DNA of 64,000 nt from Myxococcales bacterium (GCA_016793325.1 JAEUKI010000052.1:620001-684000); one strand, 5' to 3'; numbered from the stretch's first letter, positions 30,828 to 40,048 are shown. Notes: generated by a model from the sequence alone, not told the origin. Translations and numbers: made by a program.

Positions 30828-30905
30828 GGCGAGACCTCTCGCGCCGTCCGATGCCACACATCGAAGGACGCCCGCCAGTTTTCGACGAGCGATCGATTCG
30901 CCGCG

Positions 30906-32039
30906 CTACGAGCGCTTCTCGCCGCGCGCGAGCGCGTCCATCACGCTCAGCTTCTCGGTGAAGATCGGAACGATCCCCGCGACGAGGTGAAACGCGAGCT
31001 GGCACACGTACATGAGAAACACGTACGCGGCGCCCTGCTGCACCACGATTTCGCGTGGAAAATACATGAGCAACGCCGCGAACACGCTGAACTGAAACGC
31101 GCCGAAGAGCCCCGGAGCGCTCGGCAACAGGATGCCCATCGCGAGCACGCCCATGACCGAAAACGCGTGACCCACGCTCATCGGAAGCCCGCAGCCCCAG
31201 CCGAGCAGCCACATCGTGAGCGCGTTGGCGCCCCAATACAGCAGCGTCTCGATTGTGAACGGCAGCATCAGCTTCGGGTCTGGCACCGCGCGAAGCCCGT
31301 CGGCGAGGTCGCTCACCTTCGACTCGAGCTTCTCTGCGAGGCTCTTGCTCACGAGGCCGATGATCGACCGCGTGAGCTTCACGGCCAGCGCGCGCTGCCA
31401 CAAGAACATCGCGAGCGTCGCGAGCGCTCCCGCGAATCCCAACACGAGCAGGTACCCGAGCCGCGGAACGTTGGCGACCGCGAACGTCCCGAGCATCACG
31501 CCGTCGAGCGGCAATCGCGGGACGAACGTGAGCGCGATCGCGAGCAAGAGCGCCACGTACAAGCCGTCGAGGACGCGCTCGGCGGCGATCGTTCCGAGCG
31601 CGGCAGAGCCCGAGATCTTGCCCTTCTCGCGGATGAGCACGGGCCGCACGACCTCGCCCATGCGCAACGGCAAGAGCATGATCGCGAGAAAACCCACGAA
31701 GCTGATCGCGATGAGCCTTCGCGTCGGCACCACGGCGATGGGCTTGAGCAAGTGCGCCCAGCGAATCGCGCGAAAATAGTGAACGACCGTGTACAGCACG
31801 AAGTACGCGGCGACGGTCCACCACTTCACGTGCGCGAAGTCCGACGCAGACGGCGCGAGGTCGAGCCCCGACCGCCGGAGAAAGACCAGAAAGAGCCCGC
31901 CGATGCCCAACGACACAGCAAGCCGCAGCAGCAACGAACGCACGGTTCGGCGCTTGGCGTCCGCGCTCGGCGGCGCGTCGAGCCCGAGGGATGACGTCGC
32001 TGTGGGCTCCTTCGACTCGCTCGGAGGAGTGTCGCTCAC
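30906..32039 (-). CDS. Flippase-like membrane protein (LPG synthase TM / UPF0104 family)
   Basis: 377 residues with about eight hydrophobic segments after a 30-residue polar N-terminus. The family motif region FRAIRWAHLLKPI, LLPLRMGEVVRPVLIREKG and ILLPSAPGLFGAFQFSVFAAL is clear. Relatives (AglD/YbhN/MprF transmembrane part) act in lipid or sugar-lipid transfer. The GTG start overlaps the stop of the UDP-sugar dehydrogenase (GTGA), so a role in surface polysaccharide is likely by context. Confidence 0.8.
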   Translation of the reverse strand: MSDTPPSESKEPTATSSLGLDAPPSADAKRRTVRSLLLRLAVSLGIGGLFLVFLRRSGLDLAPSASDFAHVKWWTVAAYFVLYTVVHYFRAIRWAHLLKPIAVVPTRRLIAISFVGFLAIMLLPLRMGEVVRPVLIREKGKISGSAALGTIAAERVLDGLYVALLLAIALTFVPRLPLDGVMLGTFAVANVPRLGYLLVLGFAGALATLAMFLWQRALAVKLTRSIIGLVSKSLAEKLESKVSDLADGLRAVPDPKLMLPFTIETLLYWGANALTMWLLGWGCGLPMSVGHAFSVMGVLAMGILLPSAPGLFGAFQFSVFAALLMYFPREIVVQQGAAYVFLMYVCQLAFHLVAGIVPIFTEKLSVMDALARGEKRS

Positions 32040-33334
32040 AGCAGGTAGACGTTGTCCTTCGAGCCGCCCACGACGCGCGTCGCGTTGCGCGTGTCGAAGA
32101 TGATCGGCGCGGTCTTCACGAGCTTGGCGTAGTCGAACTCCGTGTGGTCCGTGACGATCACGGCGATGTCGAACTTCGACGCGTCGGTGTCGATCGGCAG
32201 CGACTCGAGCCGCATCGTTCCCTCTTCGAACACAGGGACGTACGGGTCGACGAACGAGATGTCTGCGCCCTTTTTGTGCAAGAGCTCGACGACGTCGATC
32301 GCGGGCGACTCGCGCATGTCGCTGACGTCACGCTTGTACGCGACACCAACAATCAAGACCTTCGAGCCCTTGATCGCCTTGCCCTTGTCGTTGAGCAGGT
32401 CCGCGATGCGCGTCACGCAATAGCTCGGCATGGCCGAGTTGATGTCGTCCGCGAGCTCGATGAACTCCGCGGTGTACTTGAGCGCGCGCAGCTTCCACGA
32501 GAGGTAGAGCGGGTCGATCGGGATGCAGTGCCCGCCGAGGCCCGGTCCCGGGGTGAACTTCATGAAGCCGAAGGGCTTGGTGGCCGCCGCGTCGATGATC
32601 TCCCACACGTCCAAGCCGAGCTTGTGGCACATGATCGCGACCTCGTTGACGAGGCCGATGTTCACCGCGCGAAACGTGTTCTCGAGGAGCTTGACCATCT
32701 CCGCCGCGTCGGTGCTCGAGACGGGGACCACCTTGTCGATGATCTTCGAGTAGAGCGCCACGGACACTTCGAGGCAGTTCGGCGTCGCGCCGCCGAGGAC
32801 CTTCGGCGTGTTGCGCGTGCCGTACACTTTGTTCGCTGGGTCCACGCGCTCGGGCGAAAACGCGAGGAACAGCGTCTCGCCGATCTTCGCGCCGGCCTTC
32901 TCGAGCATCGGCGCCACGAGCTCGCGGGTCGTCCCGGGATACGTGGTCGACTCGAGCACCACGCACTGACCGGGCTTGTAGTGCCGCGCGATCGCCTCGG
33001 TCGCCGAGACGATGAACGAGACGTCCGGCTCCTTCGTCTTGTTGAGCGGCGTGGGAACGCACACGATGATCGCGTCCGCCGTCGCGAGGACGCTCTCGTT
33101 GGTCGTGGCCTTCAAGCGCCCTTCGGCGACGTGCGGCCGAAGCGACTCGGACGAGATGTCCTCGATGTAGCTCTCGCCCACGGCGAGCTTGTCGACCTTG
33201 CGCTTGTCGAGGTCGTAGCCCGTGACTCGAAAGCCCGCCCGCGCGAACTCGACCACCAGAGGAAGGCCGACGTAGCCAATGCCAATGACGACGACGTGAA
33301 CGTCCTTGCGCTGGATCTTCTCGTTCCAATTCAT
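32036..33334 (-). CDS. Nucleotide-sugar dehydrogenase (UDP-GlcNAc/UDP-ManNAc 6-dehydrogenase type)
   Basis: NAD-dependent two-step oxidation of a UDP-hexose(amine) to the uronic acid for surface polysaccharide. 432 residues. The Rossmann motif is VVVIGIGYVGLPL. Further blocks are VCVPTPLNKTKEPD, ESTTYPGTT, FSPERVDP, KLLENTFRAVNI and the catalytic cysteine in PGLGGHCIPIDP. The FSPERVDPG-like and GGHCIP spacing fits the WbpA/WecC group better than UDP-glucose dehydrogenase. It is coupled to the downstream flippase-like gene by a 4-bp overlap, and a CpsB-like phosphatase lies upstream. Confidence 0.92.
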   Translation of the reverse strand: MNWNEKIQRKDVHVVVIGIGYVGLPLVVEFARAGFRVTGYDLDKRKVDKLAVGESYIEDISSESLRPHVAEGRLKATTNESVLATADAIIVCVPTPLNKTKEPDVSFIVSATEAIARHYKPGQCVVLESTTYPGTTRELVAPMLEKAGAKIGETLFLAFSPERVDPANKVYGTRNTPKVLGGATPNCLEVSVALYSKIIDKVVPVSSTDAAEMVKLLENTFRAVNIGLVNEVAIMCHKLGLDVWEIIDAAATKPFGFMKFTPGPGLGGHCIPIDPLYLSWKLRALKYTAEFIELADDINSAMPSYCVTRIADLLNDKGKAIKGSKVLIVGVAYKRDVSDMRESPAIDVVELLHKKGADISFVDPYVPVFEEGTMRLESLPIDTDASKFDIAVIVTDHTEFDYAKLVKTAPIIFDTRNATRVVGGSKDNVYLL

Positions 33335-33428
33335 CGATTCGTGAGTCCCAGTGAGTGCAGCGAAGAAAAGCGCTCCGCCCGTGACATCGCTGTCGGCCGA
33401 GCGGGCGCGGACAGTACCCGCCCCGCGA

Positions 33429-34157
33429 TTACACGGCAACGAGGCTCGAAGGCCCGTCGCAGAGAAGTTTTTGCACCGCCGCGTCGCCGCCGAGCGACCG
33501 GAGCACCCGGATGGCTTCTTCTACCTTCGGAACGTCCGACGGCTTGTGCGTATCGGTCGCCGCGAGGTGGTAGCGCCCCTGGCTCAGCCATCGTCGCGCC
33601 GCTTCCTTCGCGGCCGTTCCGTACGCGCCGGTGAGGCTCATGACGTCGAGCTGGAGCATCGGCTTGGCCCCGAGCAGCTCCTCGAGCCGATCGTCGCTCT
33701 TCGCGAGCGGAGCGCATCGCTCGGGGTGCGCGATCACGCACGTGATCTTGTGTGTCTTCTGCAAGCGCCAGAGCCGCAGCTCGAGCTTCATCGGGAGATT
33801 GTCGTACGGCAGCTCGATGAGCGCCGCGCGCCCGCCGGGGTACGTCATCGCTTCGCTGCTCGTCAGTCGCTCCCACGTTACGTCGTCGAACAGATGCTCG
33901 GCGGCCGTGTGAAATTCAGGCATCGCCGCGCCCGCCCGTCGAAGTTCGCCCGCCGCCGCTTCGAGCGCCGCGCGGGCCGGAGCGACCGTCTCGGGGCGAT
34001 TGTCCCAAGTCGGACACCGGACGTGCGGCGTCGCGACGACCACGCGAAAGCCGATCCGCGCGAGGCCCGCCAACACCTGCGCCCCCTCGTCTGCCGTGCG
34101 ACAGCCATCGTCGACGCCCGGAAGCGGATGGCAGTGCAGGTCGATGTAGCCGCTCAC
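33429..34157 (-). CDS. PHP-family tyrosine-protein phosphatase (CpsB/YwqE type)
   Basis: Mn-dependent phosphatase that in relatives dephosphorylates the tyrosine kinase controlling capsule or exopolysaccharide export. 242 residues. Metal-binding motifs are YIDLHCHPLPGVDDG, VATPHV, the EH of FHTAAEHLF, CVIAHPERC and ATDTHKP. The GTG start gives MSGYIDLHCH; no strong ribosome-binding site is seen. Upstream of the sugar dehydrogenase, it supports a polysaccharide-control operon. Confidence 0.88.
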   Translation of the reverse strand: MSGYIDLHCHPLPGVDDGCRTADEGAQVLAGLARIGFRVVVATPHVRCPTWDNRPETVAPARAALEAAAGELRRAGAAMPEFHTAAEHLFDDVTWERLTSSEAMTYPGGRAALIELPYDNLPMKLELRLWRLQKTHKITCVIAHPERCAPLAKSDDRLEELLGAKPMLQLDVMSLTGAYGTAAKEAARRWLSQGRYHLAATDTHKPSDVPKVEEAIRVLRSLGGDAAVQKLLCDGPSSLVAV

Positions 34158-34217
34158 GACGCGCGTTGTACCCCCGCGCGACGCCCCTCGCTACCCGCGA
34201 ACCAACCCCGCTCGACA

Positions 34218-34242
34218 ACTTAGTTGCGTTATGCAACAAAGT
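34218..34242. promoter_or_regulatory. 25-bp inverted repeat, MarR-like operator
   Basis: ACTTAGTTGC and GCAACAAAGT are 10-bp inverted arms (one mismatch) around GTTAT, ending 5 nt before the ATG at 34247. The TTGC-N5-GCAA pattern resembles MarR/OhrR-family operators. Confidence 0.5.
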
Positions 34243-34246
34243 ATCG

Positions 34247-34726
34247 ATGCCCCAGGTCTATACTGCGCCACGGCCCTTCGACGACGCGCCGGCCGCGCCG
34301 AGCGTGTTTCTCGCCGGCTCGATCGAGCAAGGCGCAGCGGTCGACTGGCAGCGCTCGGTGATCGAGGCCCTCTTCGACCGCGACTGCGTCGTGTTCAACC
34401 CGCGTCGGACCGCGTGGAATCGCGACCTTCGACAGTCGATCACCGAGCCCGAGTTCGCCGAGCAAGTGCGCTGGGAGCTCGACGCCCTCGAGCGCGCGAC
34501 GACCATCGCGATGTACATCGCTCCGAACACGCTCGCGCCGATTTCACTGCTCGAGCTCGGGCTCTTCGCGCGCGCTGGCAAGATGTTGGTCGCCTGTCCC
34601 GAGGGCTACTGGCGCAGGGGAAACGTCGAGGTCGTGTGCGATCGATTCGGAGTTTCGCTGCTCGAATCGCTGGACGAGCTCGTCGACGCGCTTCGGGCGC
34701 GCTTGCCAGCGCACCGCCCTCGCTGA
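34247..34726 (+). CDS. Nucleoside 2-deoxyribosyltransferase-like protein
   Basis: 159 residues of the Nuc_deoxyrib_tr2 type. VFLAGSIEQGAAVDWQRSV at the N-terminus, VFNPRRTAWN, the acidic QVRWELDALERA and LLELGLFARAGKMLVACPEG are the conserved nucleotide-binding and catalytic segments. Relatives are found in nucleotide salvage and also in phage and conflict systems. The single gene starts right behind a MarR-like palindrome and ends flush with the convergent mlaF, so it is transcribed alone. Confidence 0.8.
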   Translation: MPQVYTAPRPFDDAPAAPSVFLAGSIEQGAAVDWQRSVIEALFDRDCVVFNPRRTAWNRDLRQSITEPEFAEQVRWELDALERATTIAMYIAPNTLAPISLLELGLFARAGKMLVACPEGYWRRGNVEVVCDRFGVSLLESLDELVDALRARLPAHRPR

Positions 34727-35578
34727 CTACTTCGCTTCGCCCTTGGCGAGCCGCGCGGCGCGGAGGGCGCGCACTTCTGCGGGCGATTTTCGGGCGCTTC
34801 GCTGCGCGAGCCTCCCGGGATCGATGGCGCTCGAGTGGACGAAGCGCTGCACGTCTTCGTGGTCGCTCGCCATGACCTTCTCGGGCGGCCCCTCGACCGC
34901 GATCTTGCCGCGCACGAGCATCGCGACCCGATCCGCGATGTCGAACGCGCTCGCCATGTCGTGCGTGATCACGACGCTCGTGACGCCGAAGCGCTCGCGC
35001 ATCTCTTCGATGAGCTCGTCGACCGTGCGCGACGTCACGGGGTCGAGGCCCGACGTGGGCTCGTCGTAGATCAAGATCTCTGGCTCGAGCACGAGCGCCC
35101 TCGCGATGCCGACGCGCTTGGCCATACCGCCAGAGATTTCAGCGGGCGTTCGCTGCACCGCGTGAGCGACGCCGAGCTCTTCGAGCTTCGTCATGACGCG
35201 CTCTTTGACCTCGCGCTCGCTCATCTTCGTCTGCTCGCGAAGCGGAAACGCCACGTTGTCGTACACCGTCATCGAGTCGAAGAGCGCGTACTTCTGAAAC
35301 ACCATCCCGAAGCGACGTCGGATCTTCGACAGCTCGAAGTCGCCGAGCGACGCCATGTCGATGCCATCGACGAGGATTTTTCCTGACGTCGGGCGCTCGA
35401 GCGCGATGAGGTGCCGGACGAGCGTGCTCTTGCCTGCGCCCGATCCGCCGATGACGACGAGCGTCTCGCCTCGGTCGATCGTGATGTTGATGTGGTCGAG
35501 CACCGTCCGATCGCCGAACCGCTTCACAAGGTTCTCGATCACGATCTGCGGTCCGTCGCTGTCTGCACTCTCGCTCAC
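34727..35578 (-). CDS. mlaF: Mla-type phospholipid ABC transporter ATPase
   Basis: 283 residues. Walker A VIGGSGAGKST, Q-loop VFQKYALFDSMTVYDNVAFPL, signature EISGGMAKRVGIARAL and Walker B ILIYDEPTSGLDPVTS, as in MlaF/Ttg2A. It works with MlaE to move phospholipids between the membranes. The tail of ~25 residues is basic (ARKSPAEVRALRAARLAKGEAK). The GTG start overlaps the stop of the zinc-ribbon gene. No MlaD, MlaB or MlaC gene is in the window. Confidence 0.88.
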   Translation of the reverse strand: MSESADSDGPQIVIENLVKRFGDRTVLDHINITIDRGETLVVIGGSGAGKSTLVRHLIALERPTSGKILVDGIDMASLGDFELSKIRRRFGMVFQKYALFDSMTVYDNVAFPLREQTKMSEREVKERVMTKLEELGVAHAVQRTPAEISGGMAKRVGIARALVLEPEILIYDEPTSGLDPVTSRTVDELIEEMRERFGVTSVVITHDMASAFDIADRVAMLVRGKIAVEGPPEKVMASDHEDVQRFVHSSAIDPGRLAQRSARKSPAEVRALRAARLAKGEAK

Positions 35579-36717
35579 GCGCTCACTCCACTGGCGGCGC
35601 TTCGGGCCTCGACCATCGCCGACCACACCGCGCCCGAAAGCTCCGCCAACCACTGGCGAAAGTCCACCGGGAGCGACGGCGCTTCGCCCACGAATCCGCC
35701 CTCCTCGCTGACCTTCCTTCGCGCGAGCGCGACGACCTCGCCCGTCTGCCACGTCGCCGTAGGCGCTTCCCGAAGCAGCCTGTCGAAGATCGCCGCGAGA
35801 TCCGCCGCTTTTTCTGCGGGTCGCGCCGCGCTCGCGCCGAGCGTTCGATACGCCCCGGCGTCCTCCGTGACGTCTTGTGGGATCGCGGTGAGCAGCCAGC
35901 GCCCCAGCGCTCCGGGCTCTCCTGCGTTCGCGAGCGCGACGACGCCGAACGCGCTCGAGACCGTCGTCGTGCGATCGCCGCCCGTGTCCGTCGTCTGCTT
36001 GAATGAGTTTTGTACGAGCCGAATACGCCGCTCGCGCGCGAGCTTCGCGATCGCGATCGCCACGGCGATCACCGCTTCGGTGCGCTCGCGAACGCTCCCC
36101 GAAATCGCCCCGCCCGCGATCGGGAGCCGCGACGTCACGATCGGATCGCTCGCGAGCGCCCGCGCGTGCGCCGGCTCGATTCGGTCGATGGACTCTGGAA
36201 CGGTGCAGTCACCCAGGCACAACGTGCGAATGCGCACCGCGCGCTCGACGCGAAACAGCGTTCCCGTGGCGACGCAGATCGCGCCGTCGGGCGCCTCGTA
36301 CTCCCACTGCCGTCGCACGAGCTGCCGCCCCATCGCCCGAAGACCCAGCAGCAGCGCGGGGAGCATCGACGCTGCGAGAAACGCCCCCGCGCACGAGAGC
36401 AACATGCTTCGGTCCACGCCGCTTCGAAACACGATCGTCGCGAGCGCGATGAAGACGAACGCGACGACGCCGTAGTTTCCCGCCGGCGTGTTGATCAGCG
36501 CCGTGAGCATTCGCGTGCGCGGCCGTCGACGCTCGCGCCACCGCGCCCGCTCGTGCAAATGGCCGCACGAATCACAGGTCGAATCGGACTCGCACGGCGC
36601 GCCGCACGCGGGGCACCGGGCGAGCAACGTCGCCAGCGCCGCCGACGGCCGACGCGCGATCGTCAGCTCGATCGAGTCTGCTTCGCGCGCGCGGACGACG
36701 ATGCGTCGCTCCTCCAT
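35575..36717 (-). CDS. Zinc-ribbon membrane protein between MlaE and MlaF
   Basis: 380 residues, not recognised. A zinc ribbon (CPAC at ~35-38 and CDSC at ~48-51) is followed by two or three hydrophobic segments (roughly 80-130). The cytoplasmic part of ~230 residues is rich in Ala and helices. It starts 6 nt after mlaE and overlaps mlaF, so it is fixed inside the transporter operon. A regulatory or adaptor role for the transporter is inference. Confidence 0.7.
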   Translation of the reverse strand: MEERRIVVRAREADSIELTIARRPSAALATLLARCPACGAPCESDSTCDSCGHLHERARWRERRRPRTRMLTALINTPAGNYGVVAFVFIALATIVFRSGVDRSMLLSCAGAFLAASMLPALLLGLRAMGRQLVRRQWEYEAPDGAICVATGTLFRVERAVRIRTLCLGDCTVPESIDRIEPAHARALASDPIVTSRLPIAGGAISGSVRERTEAVIAVAIAIAKLARERRIRLVQNSFKQTTDTGGDRTTTVSSAFGVVALANAGEPGALGRWLLTAIPQDVTEDAGAYRTLGASAARPAEKAADLAAIFDRLLREAPTATWQTGEVVALARRKVSEEGGFVGEAPSLPVDFRQWLAELSGAVWSAMVEARSAASGVSA

Positions 36718-36723
36718 CGCGCG

Positions 36724-37569
36724 CTACGACACGTCGGTCATGAGCGACGTGATGATGTAGTCGAGAAAGAACACGCCGACGACGCTCCACACGACGGCGC
36801 GGGTCGTGGCGAGGCCCACGCCTTCGGCGCCGCCCTTCGCGTAGTAGCCGTGGCGACACGAGATCAACGTGACCGCGTAGCCGAAGACGATCGCCTTCAC
36901 GAGCCCCTGAACGAGGTCGCGCTTGTCGAGCAGGGCGGTCACGCGATCCATGAAGATTCCCTGGTCGAGCGACAGAAGCACCACGCCGATCAGGTACGCC
37001 CCGCCGAGCCCCACGCCGAAGAACAGCAACGCGAGCACGGGGACCATCACCGTGCCCGCGATGAGCCTCGGGACGATGAGGTACTGCACCGGCGAGACGG
37101 CCATCGTCTCGAGCGCGTCGATCTGCTCGGTGGCGCGCATGTTTCCGAGCTGCGCGGCCATGCCCGAGCCCGCGCGCGCGGCCACCATGATCGCGGTGAG
37201 CACGGGGGCCATCTCGCGGGACAGAGACAGCGCTACGACGCCGCCCACGAGGTTCTCTGCGCCGAACCGTCGAAACCCGTACGCGGTCTGCACGGCGAAC
37301 ACCATCCCCGTGAACAGCCCGACGAGGCACACGAGGAAGATCGATTGCACGCCCACGAATTCGAATTGCTGGACGAGCACCCCGACGCGATACGGCCTTC
37401 GAAACTGCCACAAGAACGCGCTGAACCCGAGCTGCGCGAGCGTCCCGACCTCCTCGACCGCGCGCACGACCGGCTCGAACAGCTTCTCGAGGGACTGTCG
37501 CGTGACGGAGGGGGTGTTCGTGTCGGGTTCGCTCAACGATCGGCTCCAGTGGCGCCGTAGTTCTGCCAC
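36724..37569 (-). CDS. mlaE: Mla-type ABC transporter permease
   Basis: 281 residues. MlaE/Ttg2B signatures are FVGVQSIFLVCLVGLFTGMV, LSREMAPVLTAIMVAARAGS and MRATEQIDALETMAVSP, with five to six membrane segments. It forms the membrane core for phospholipid transport with MlaF. The GTG start at 37569 is 5 nt after the alr stop, so the gene is in the alr operon. Confidence 0.9.
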   Translation of the reverse strand: MAELRRHWSRSLSEPDTNTPSVTRQSLEKLFEPVVRAVEEVGTLAQLGFSAFLWQFRRPYRVGVLVQQFEFVGVQSIFLVCLVGLFTGMVFAVQTAYGFRRFGAENLVGGVVALSLSREMAPVLTAIMVAARAGSGMAAQLGNMRATEQIDALETMAVSPVQYLIVPRLIAGTVMVPVLALLFFGVGLGGAYLIGVVLLSLDQGIFMDRVTALLDKRDLVQGLVKAIVFGYAVTLISCRHGYYAKGGAEGVGLATTRAVVWSVVGVFFLDYIITSLMTDVS

Positions 37570-37573
37570 AGGT

Positions 37574-38779
37574 CTAGGTCGAAGTGGCGCGCGTATGCGC
37601 GTCGCGCACGAACCTTCGAGGAACCCTGCGGCTCACCGCGCACAACACTTCGTACGGAATCGTCCCGACCCGCGCGGCGATCTCCTCGGCGCGAATGAGC
37701 CCCGAGCCCATTCGTCCGCGCTGCGACCCGAGCAAAACGACCTCGTCTCCGACGGCCACGCCCACGGATTTCGCGATCTGCGTCACGTCGATCGAGGCCA
37801 TGTCCATCGAGACGTTTCCGACCACCCTCGCCCGGCCGCCGGCGACGAGCGCCTCGGCCTCGCTCGAGAGCCTTCGAAAGAACCCGTCTGCGTACCCGAT
37901 GGGAATCGTCGCGAGCACCGTGGTCGACGCGCAACGGTAGTTTCCCGCGTAGCCGACGGGCGTCCCCGCGGGCACTTCGCGCAGCGCGAGCACCGCGGTC
38001 CGCAGCGAAAACGCCGGCATCAACGCGGGCCCGTCGTGCGGAAACGGCGCGACCCCGTAGAGCGCGATCCCCGTTCGAACGGCCTCGAGCCTCGCCCTCG
38101 AGAAGCGAAACGCGCCCGCCGAATTGCACGCGTGGCGCACCGTCGGCGCGAGCCCGCAACGACGAGCGATCGCCTCGGCCTCCGCGAACCGGTCGATCTG
38201 GACGTCCGTGTAGCTCGCGTCGTCGCAGTCCGCGTTCGCGAAGTGCGTCATGAGTCCGTCCACGCGAACGTGCGGCATCGACGCGAGGATCTCGCACACG
38301 GACTCGACCTCGGGGAGCGTGATCCCGAGCCGGGACATTCCTGTGTCTATTTTCAAGTGGACGCGCGCGGTTCGGCCCCGACGACCGACGCGCGCGAGGT
38401 CCTCGAGCTGCGCGCGATCGAAGATGACCGGCGTGAGCTTCGCGTCGATCGCCTCGTCGAGCCCGTCGCGGTACACGCCGCTCATCACGAGGATCTCCGC
38501 CGAGACGCCAGCGCTTCGCAGCTCGAGCCCCTCTTCGACGAGCGCGACGCAGAGCCCTTTGGCGCCAGCGTCGACGAGGGTCGAGCCCACTTCGACCGCG
38601 CCGTGACCGTACGCGTCGGCTTTGACGACGCCCCACACATCGACGCCGACGTACCGCGAGACGGCTTGGTAATTTGCAGCGATCGCGGACAAATCGATCT
38701 CGGCGCGCGTCGGTCGCACGGCGTCGTCGATGTTCGCGCGCGGGAGGATCGAGGTCGGTCGTCGGTCGCTGTCGTTCAT
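37574..38779 (-). CDS. alr: Alanine racemase
   Basis: PLP enzyme making D-alanine for peptidoglycan. 401 residues. The PLP lysine is in VWGVVKADAYGHGA. Other landmarks are HLKIDTGMSRLGI, ALYGVAPF, the second catalytic tyrosine in TPVGYAGNY and RVVGNVSMDMASIDVT. The start MNDSDRRPTS is chosen; an upstream in-frame ATG would extend into the thiS promoter region. It heads a likely operon with mlaE and mlaF. Confidence 0.93.
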   Translation of the reverse strand: MNDSDRRPTSILPRANIDDAVRPTRAEIDLSAIAANYQAVSRYVGVDVWGVVKADAYGHGAVEVGSTLVDAGAKGLCVALVEEGLELRSAGVSAEILVMSGVYRDGLDEAIDAKLTPVIFDRAQLEDLARVGRRGRTARVHLKIDTGMSRLGITLPEVESVCEILASMPHVRVDGLMTHFANADCDDASYTDVQIDRFAEAEAIARRCGLAPTVRHACNSAGAFRFSRARLEAVRTGIALYGVAPFPHDGPALMPAFSLRTAVLALREVPAGTPVGYAGNYRCASTTVLATIPIGYADGFFRRLSSEAEALVAGGRARVVGNVSMDMASIDVTQIAKSVGVAVGDEVVLLGSQRGRMGSGLIRAEEIAARVGTIPYEVLCAVSRRVPRRFVRDAHTRATST

Positions 38780-38908
38780 CGCAGTGTCGGGCGGCGCGGC
38801 GACGAATATCGCACGCAGGCTCGCGTTCACAGAGCGTCAACGCCCGCCCCGTACGCGCACTTCCTGCGGGACGCGCGTAGCAGTGGTGCAAACGCCCGAG
38901 CGAGCCGC

Positions 38909-38914
38909 TACAGT
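38909..38914 (+). promoter_or_regulatory. thiS: Candidate -10 box of thiS (TACAGT)
   Basis: TACAGT ends 10 nt before the thiS GTG, with no Shine-Dalgarno sequence between. This is the same nearly leaderless layout as at hemE and ettA. Confidence 0.3.
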
Positions 38915-38924
38915 CACGCGCCTC

Positions 38925-39131
38925 GTGAGCGACATTCGAGTCACCGTCAACGGCGAAGAGAAGCGCGTGCCCGAGGGAACCACGGTCGCAGCGCTCGTCC
39001 TTTCGATGAACCTCCGCGGCCCCGTCGCCGTCGAGCGCAACCGCGAGATCGTCGTGCGCGCCGAGCACCCCACCACGACGTTGAGCGAAGGCGACGAGCT
39101 CGAGGTCGTCAGCTTCGTCGGCGGCGGTTGA
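38925..39131 (+). CDS. thiS: Sulfur-carrier protein ThiS
   Basis: Ubiquitin-like carrier whose C-terminal glycine is thiocarboxylated to give sulfur for the thiazole of thiamine. 68 residues, GTG start (VSDIRVTVNGEEKRVPEG). The fold motif EGDELEVVSFVGGG ends in the required Gly-Gly. It lies directly before thiG. Confidence 0.9.
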   Translation: MSDIRVTVNGEEKRVPEGTTVAALVLSMNLRGPVAVERNREIVVRAEHPTTTLSEGDELEVVSFVGGG

Positions 39132-39160
39132 CGCGCAAATCACCCATAGAAACTCCGATC

Positions 39161-40003
39161 ATGAACGCAGCAACCTCGCCTGATTCCTCCCTCAACGACA
39201 ACGACGCACTCGTGATCGGCGGCCGCACGTTCGCCTCGCGACTGTTCGTCGGGACGGGCAAGTACGCGTCCGTCGACGAGACGCGCAACGCCCTCCGCGC
39301 CTCGGGCGCGAGCGTCGTCACCGTGGCCGTTCGTCGCGTCGACTTCAAAGAGCGCGGCGCCGCGTCGCTGTTCGGAATGCTCCTCGAAGAGAAGTTCGAC
39401 CTCCTGCCCAACACGGCAGGCTGCTACACCGCCGACGACGCGATCCGCACCGCGCGCCTCGGCCGCGAGCTCTCGGGCTCGGACATGGTCAAGCTCGAGG
39501 TGATCGGCGACCAGAAGACGCTGTTTCCCGACGTCGTGGGGCTGCTCGAAGCGACAAAGGTCCTCGTGAAAGAGGGCTTCTTCGTGCTGCCGTACACCAA
39601 CGACGACCCCATTACGGCCAAGAAGCTCGTCGACCTCGGCTGCCCTGCGGTCATGCCGCTCGGGGCGCCTATCGGCTCGGGGCTCGGCATTCGCAACCCG
39701 TACAACCTCCGGATCTTGATGGAGTCCGTCTCGGTCCCCGTGATCGTCGACGCCGGCGTCGGAACCGCGAGCGACGCCGCCATCGCCATGGAGCTCGGTG
39801 CCGACGGCGTCCTCATGAACACCGCCATCGCTGCCGCGAAGGACCCCGTTCGCATGGCGTTCGCGATGCGCCTCGCCGTCGACGCAGGCCGCCTCGCGCA
39901 CCGCGCCGGACGCATGGAGAAGCGCCTCTACGCCAACGCCTCGTCGCCCTTGCAAGGGACGATCGGCTCGAGCCGCGGCCACGACGCGCTCGGGATCGAA
40001 TAG
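39161..40003 (+). CDS. thiG: Thiazole synthase
   Basis: Forms thiazole phosphate from DXP, dehydroglycine and ThiS-thiocarboxylate. 280 residues. Conserved blocks are RLFVGTGKYAS, VTVAVRRVD, LLPNTAGCYTA, KLEVIGDQKTLFPD (Lys forming the DXP imine), PLGAPIGSGLGIRNP and VPVIVDAGVGTASDAA. The start MNAATSPDSS is 29 nt after thiS. Confidence 0.95.
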   Translation: MNAATSPDSSLNDNDALVIGGRTFASRLFVGTGKYASVDETRNALRASGASVVTVAVRRVDFKERGAASLFGMLLEEKFDLLPNTAGCYTADDAIRTARLGRELSGSDMVKLEVIGDQKTLFPDVVGLLEATKVLVKEGFFVLPYTNDDPITAKKLVDLGCPAVMPLGAPIGSGLGIRNPYNLRILMESVSVPVIVDAGVGTASDAAIAMELGADGVLMNTAIAAAKDPVRMAFAMRLAVDAGRLAHRAGRMEKRLYANASSPLQGTIGSSRGHDALGIE

Positions 40004-40048
40004 TAGCCCACTGAATCAAGTGTCCTCCGACGGTGGGTCTCGAAAGTC

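Noticed and set aside
30387..31994. 535-codon plus-strand frame rich in His/Arg/Glu
   Set aside because: Antisense to the flippase-like membrane protein gene, whose hydrophobic segments and motifs are clear.
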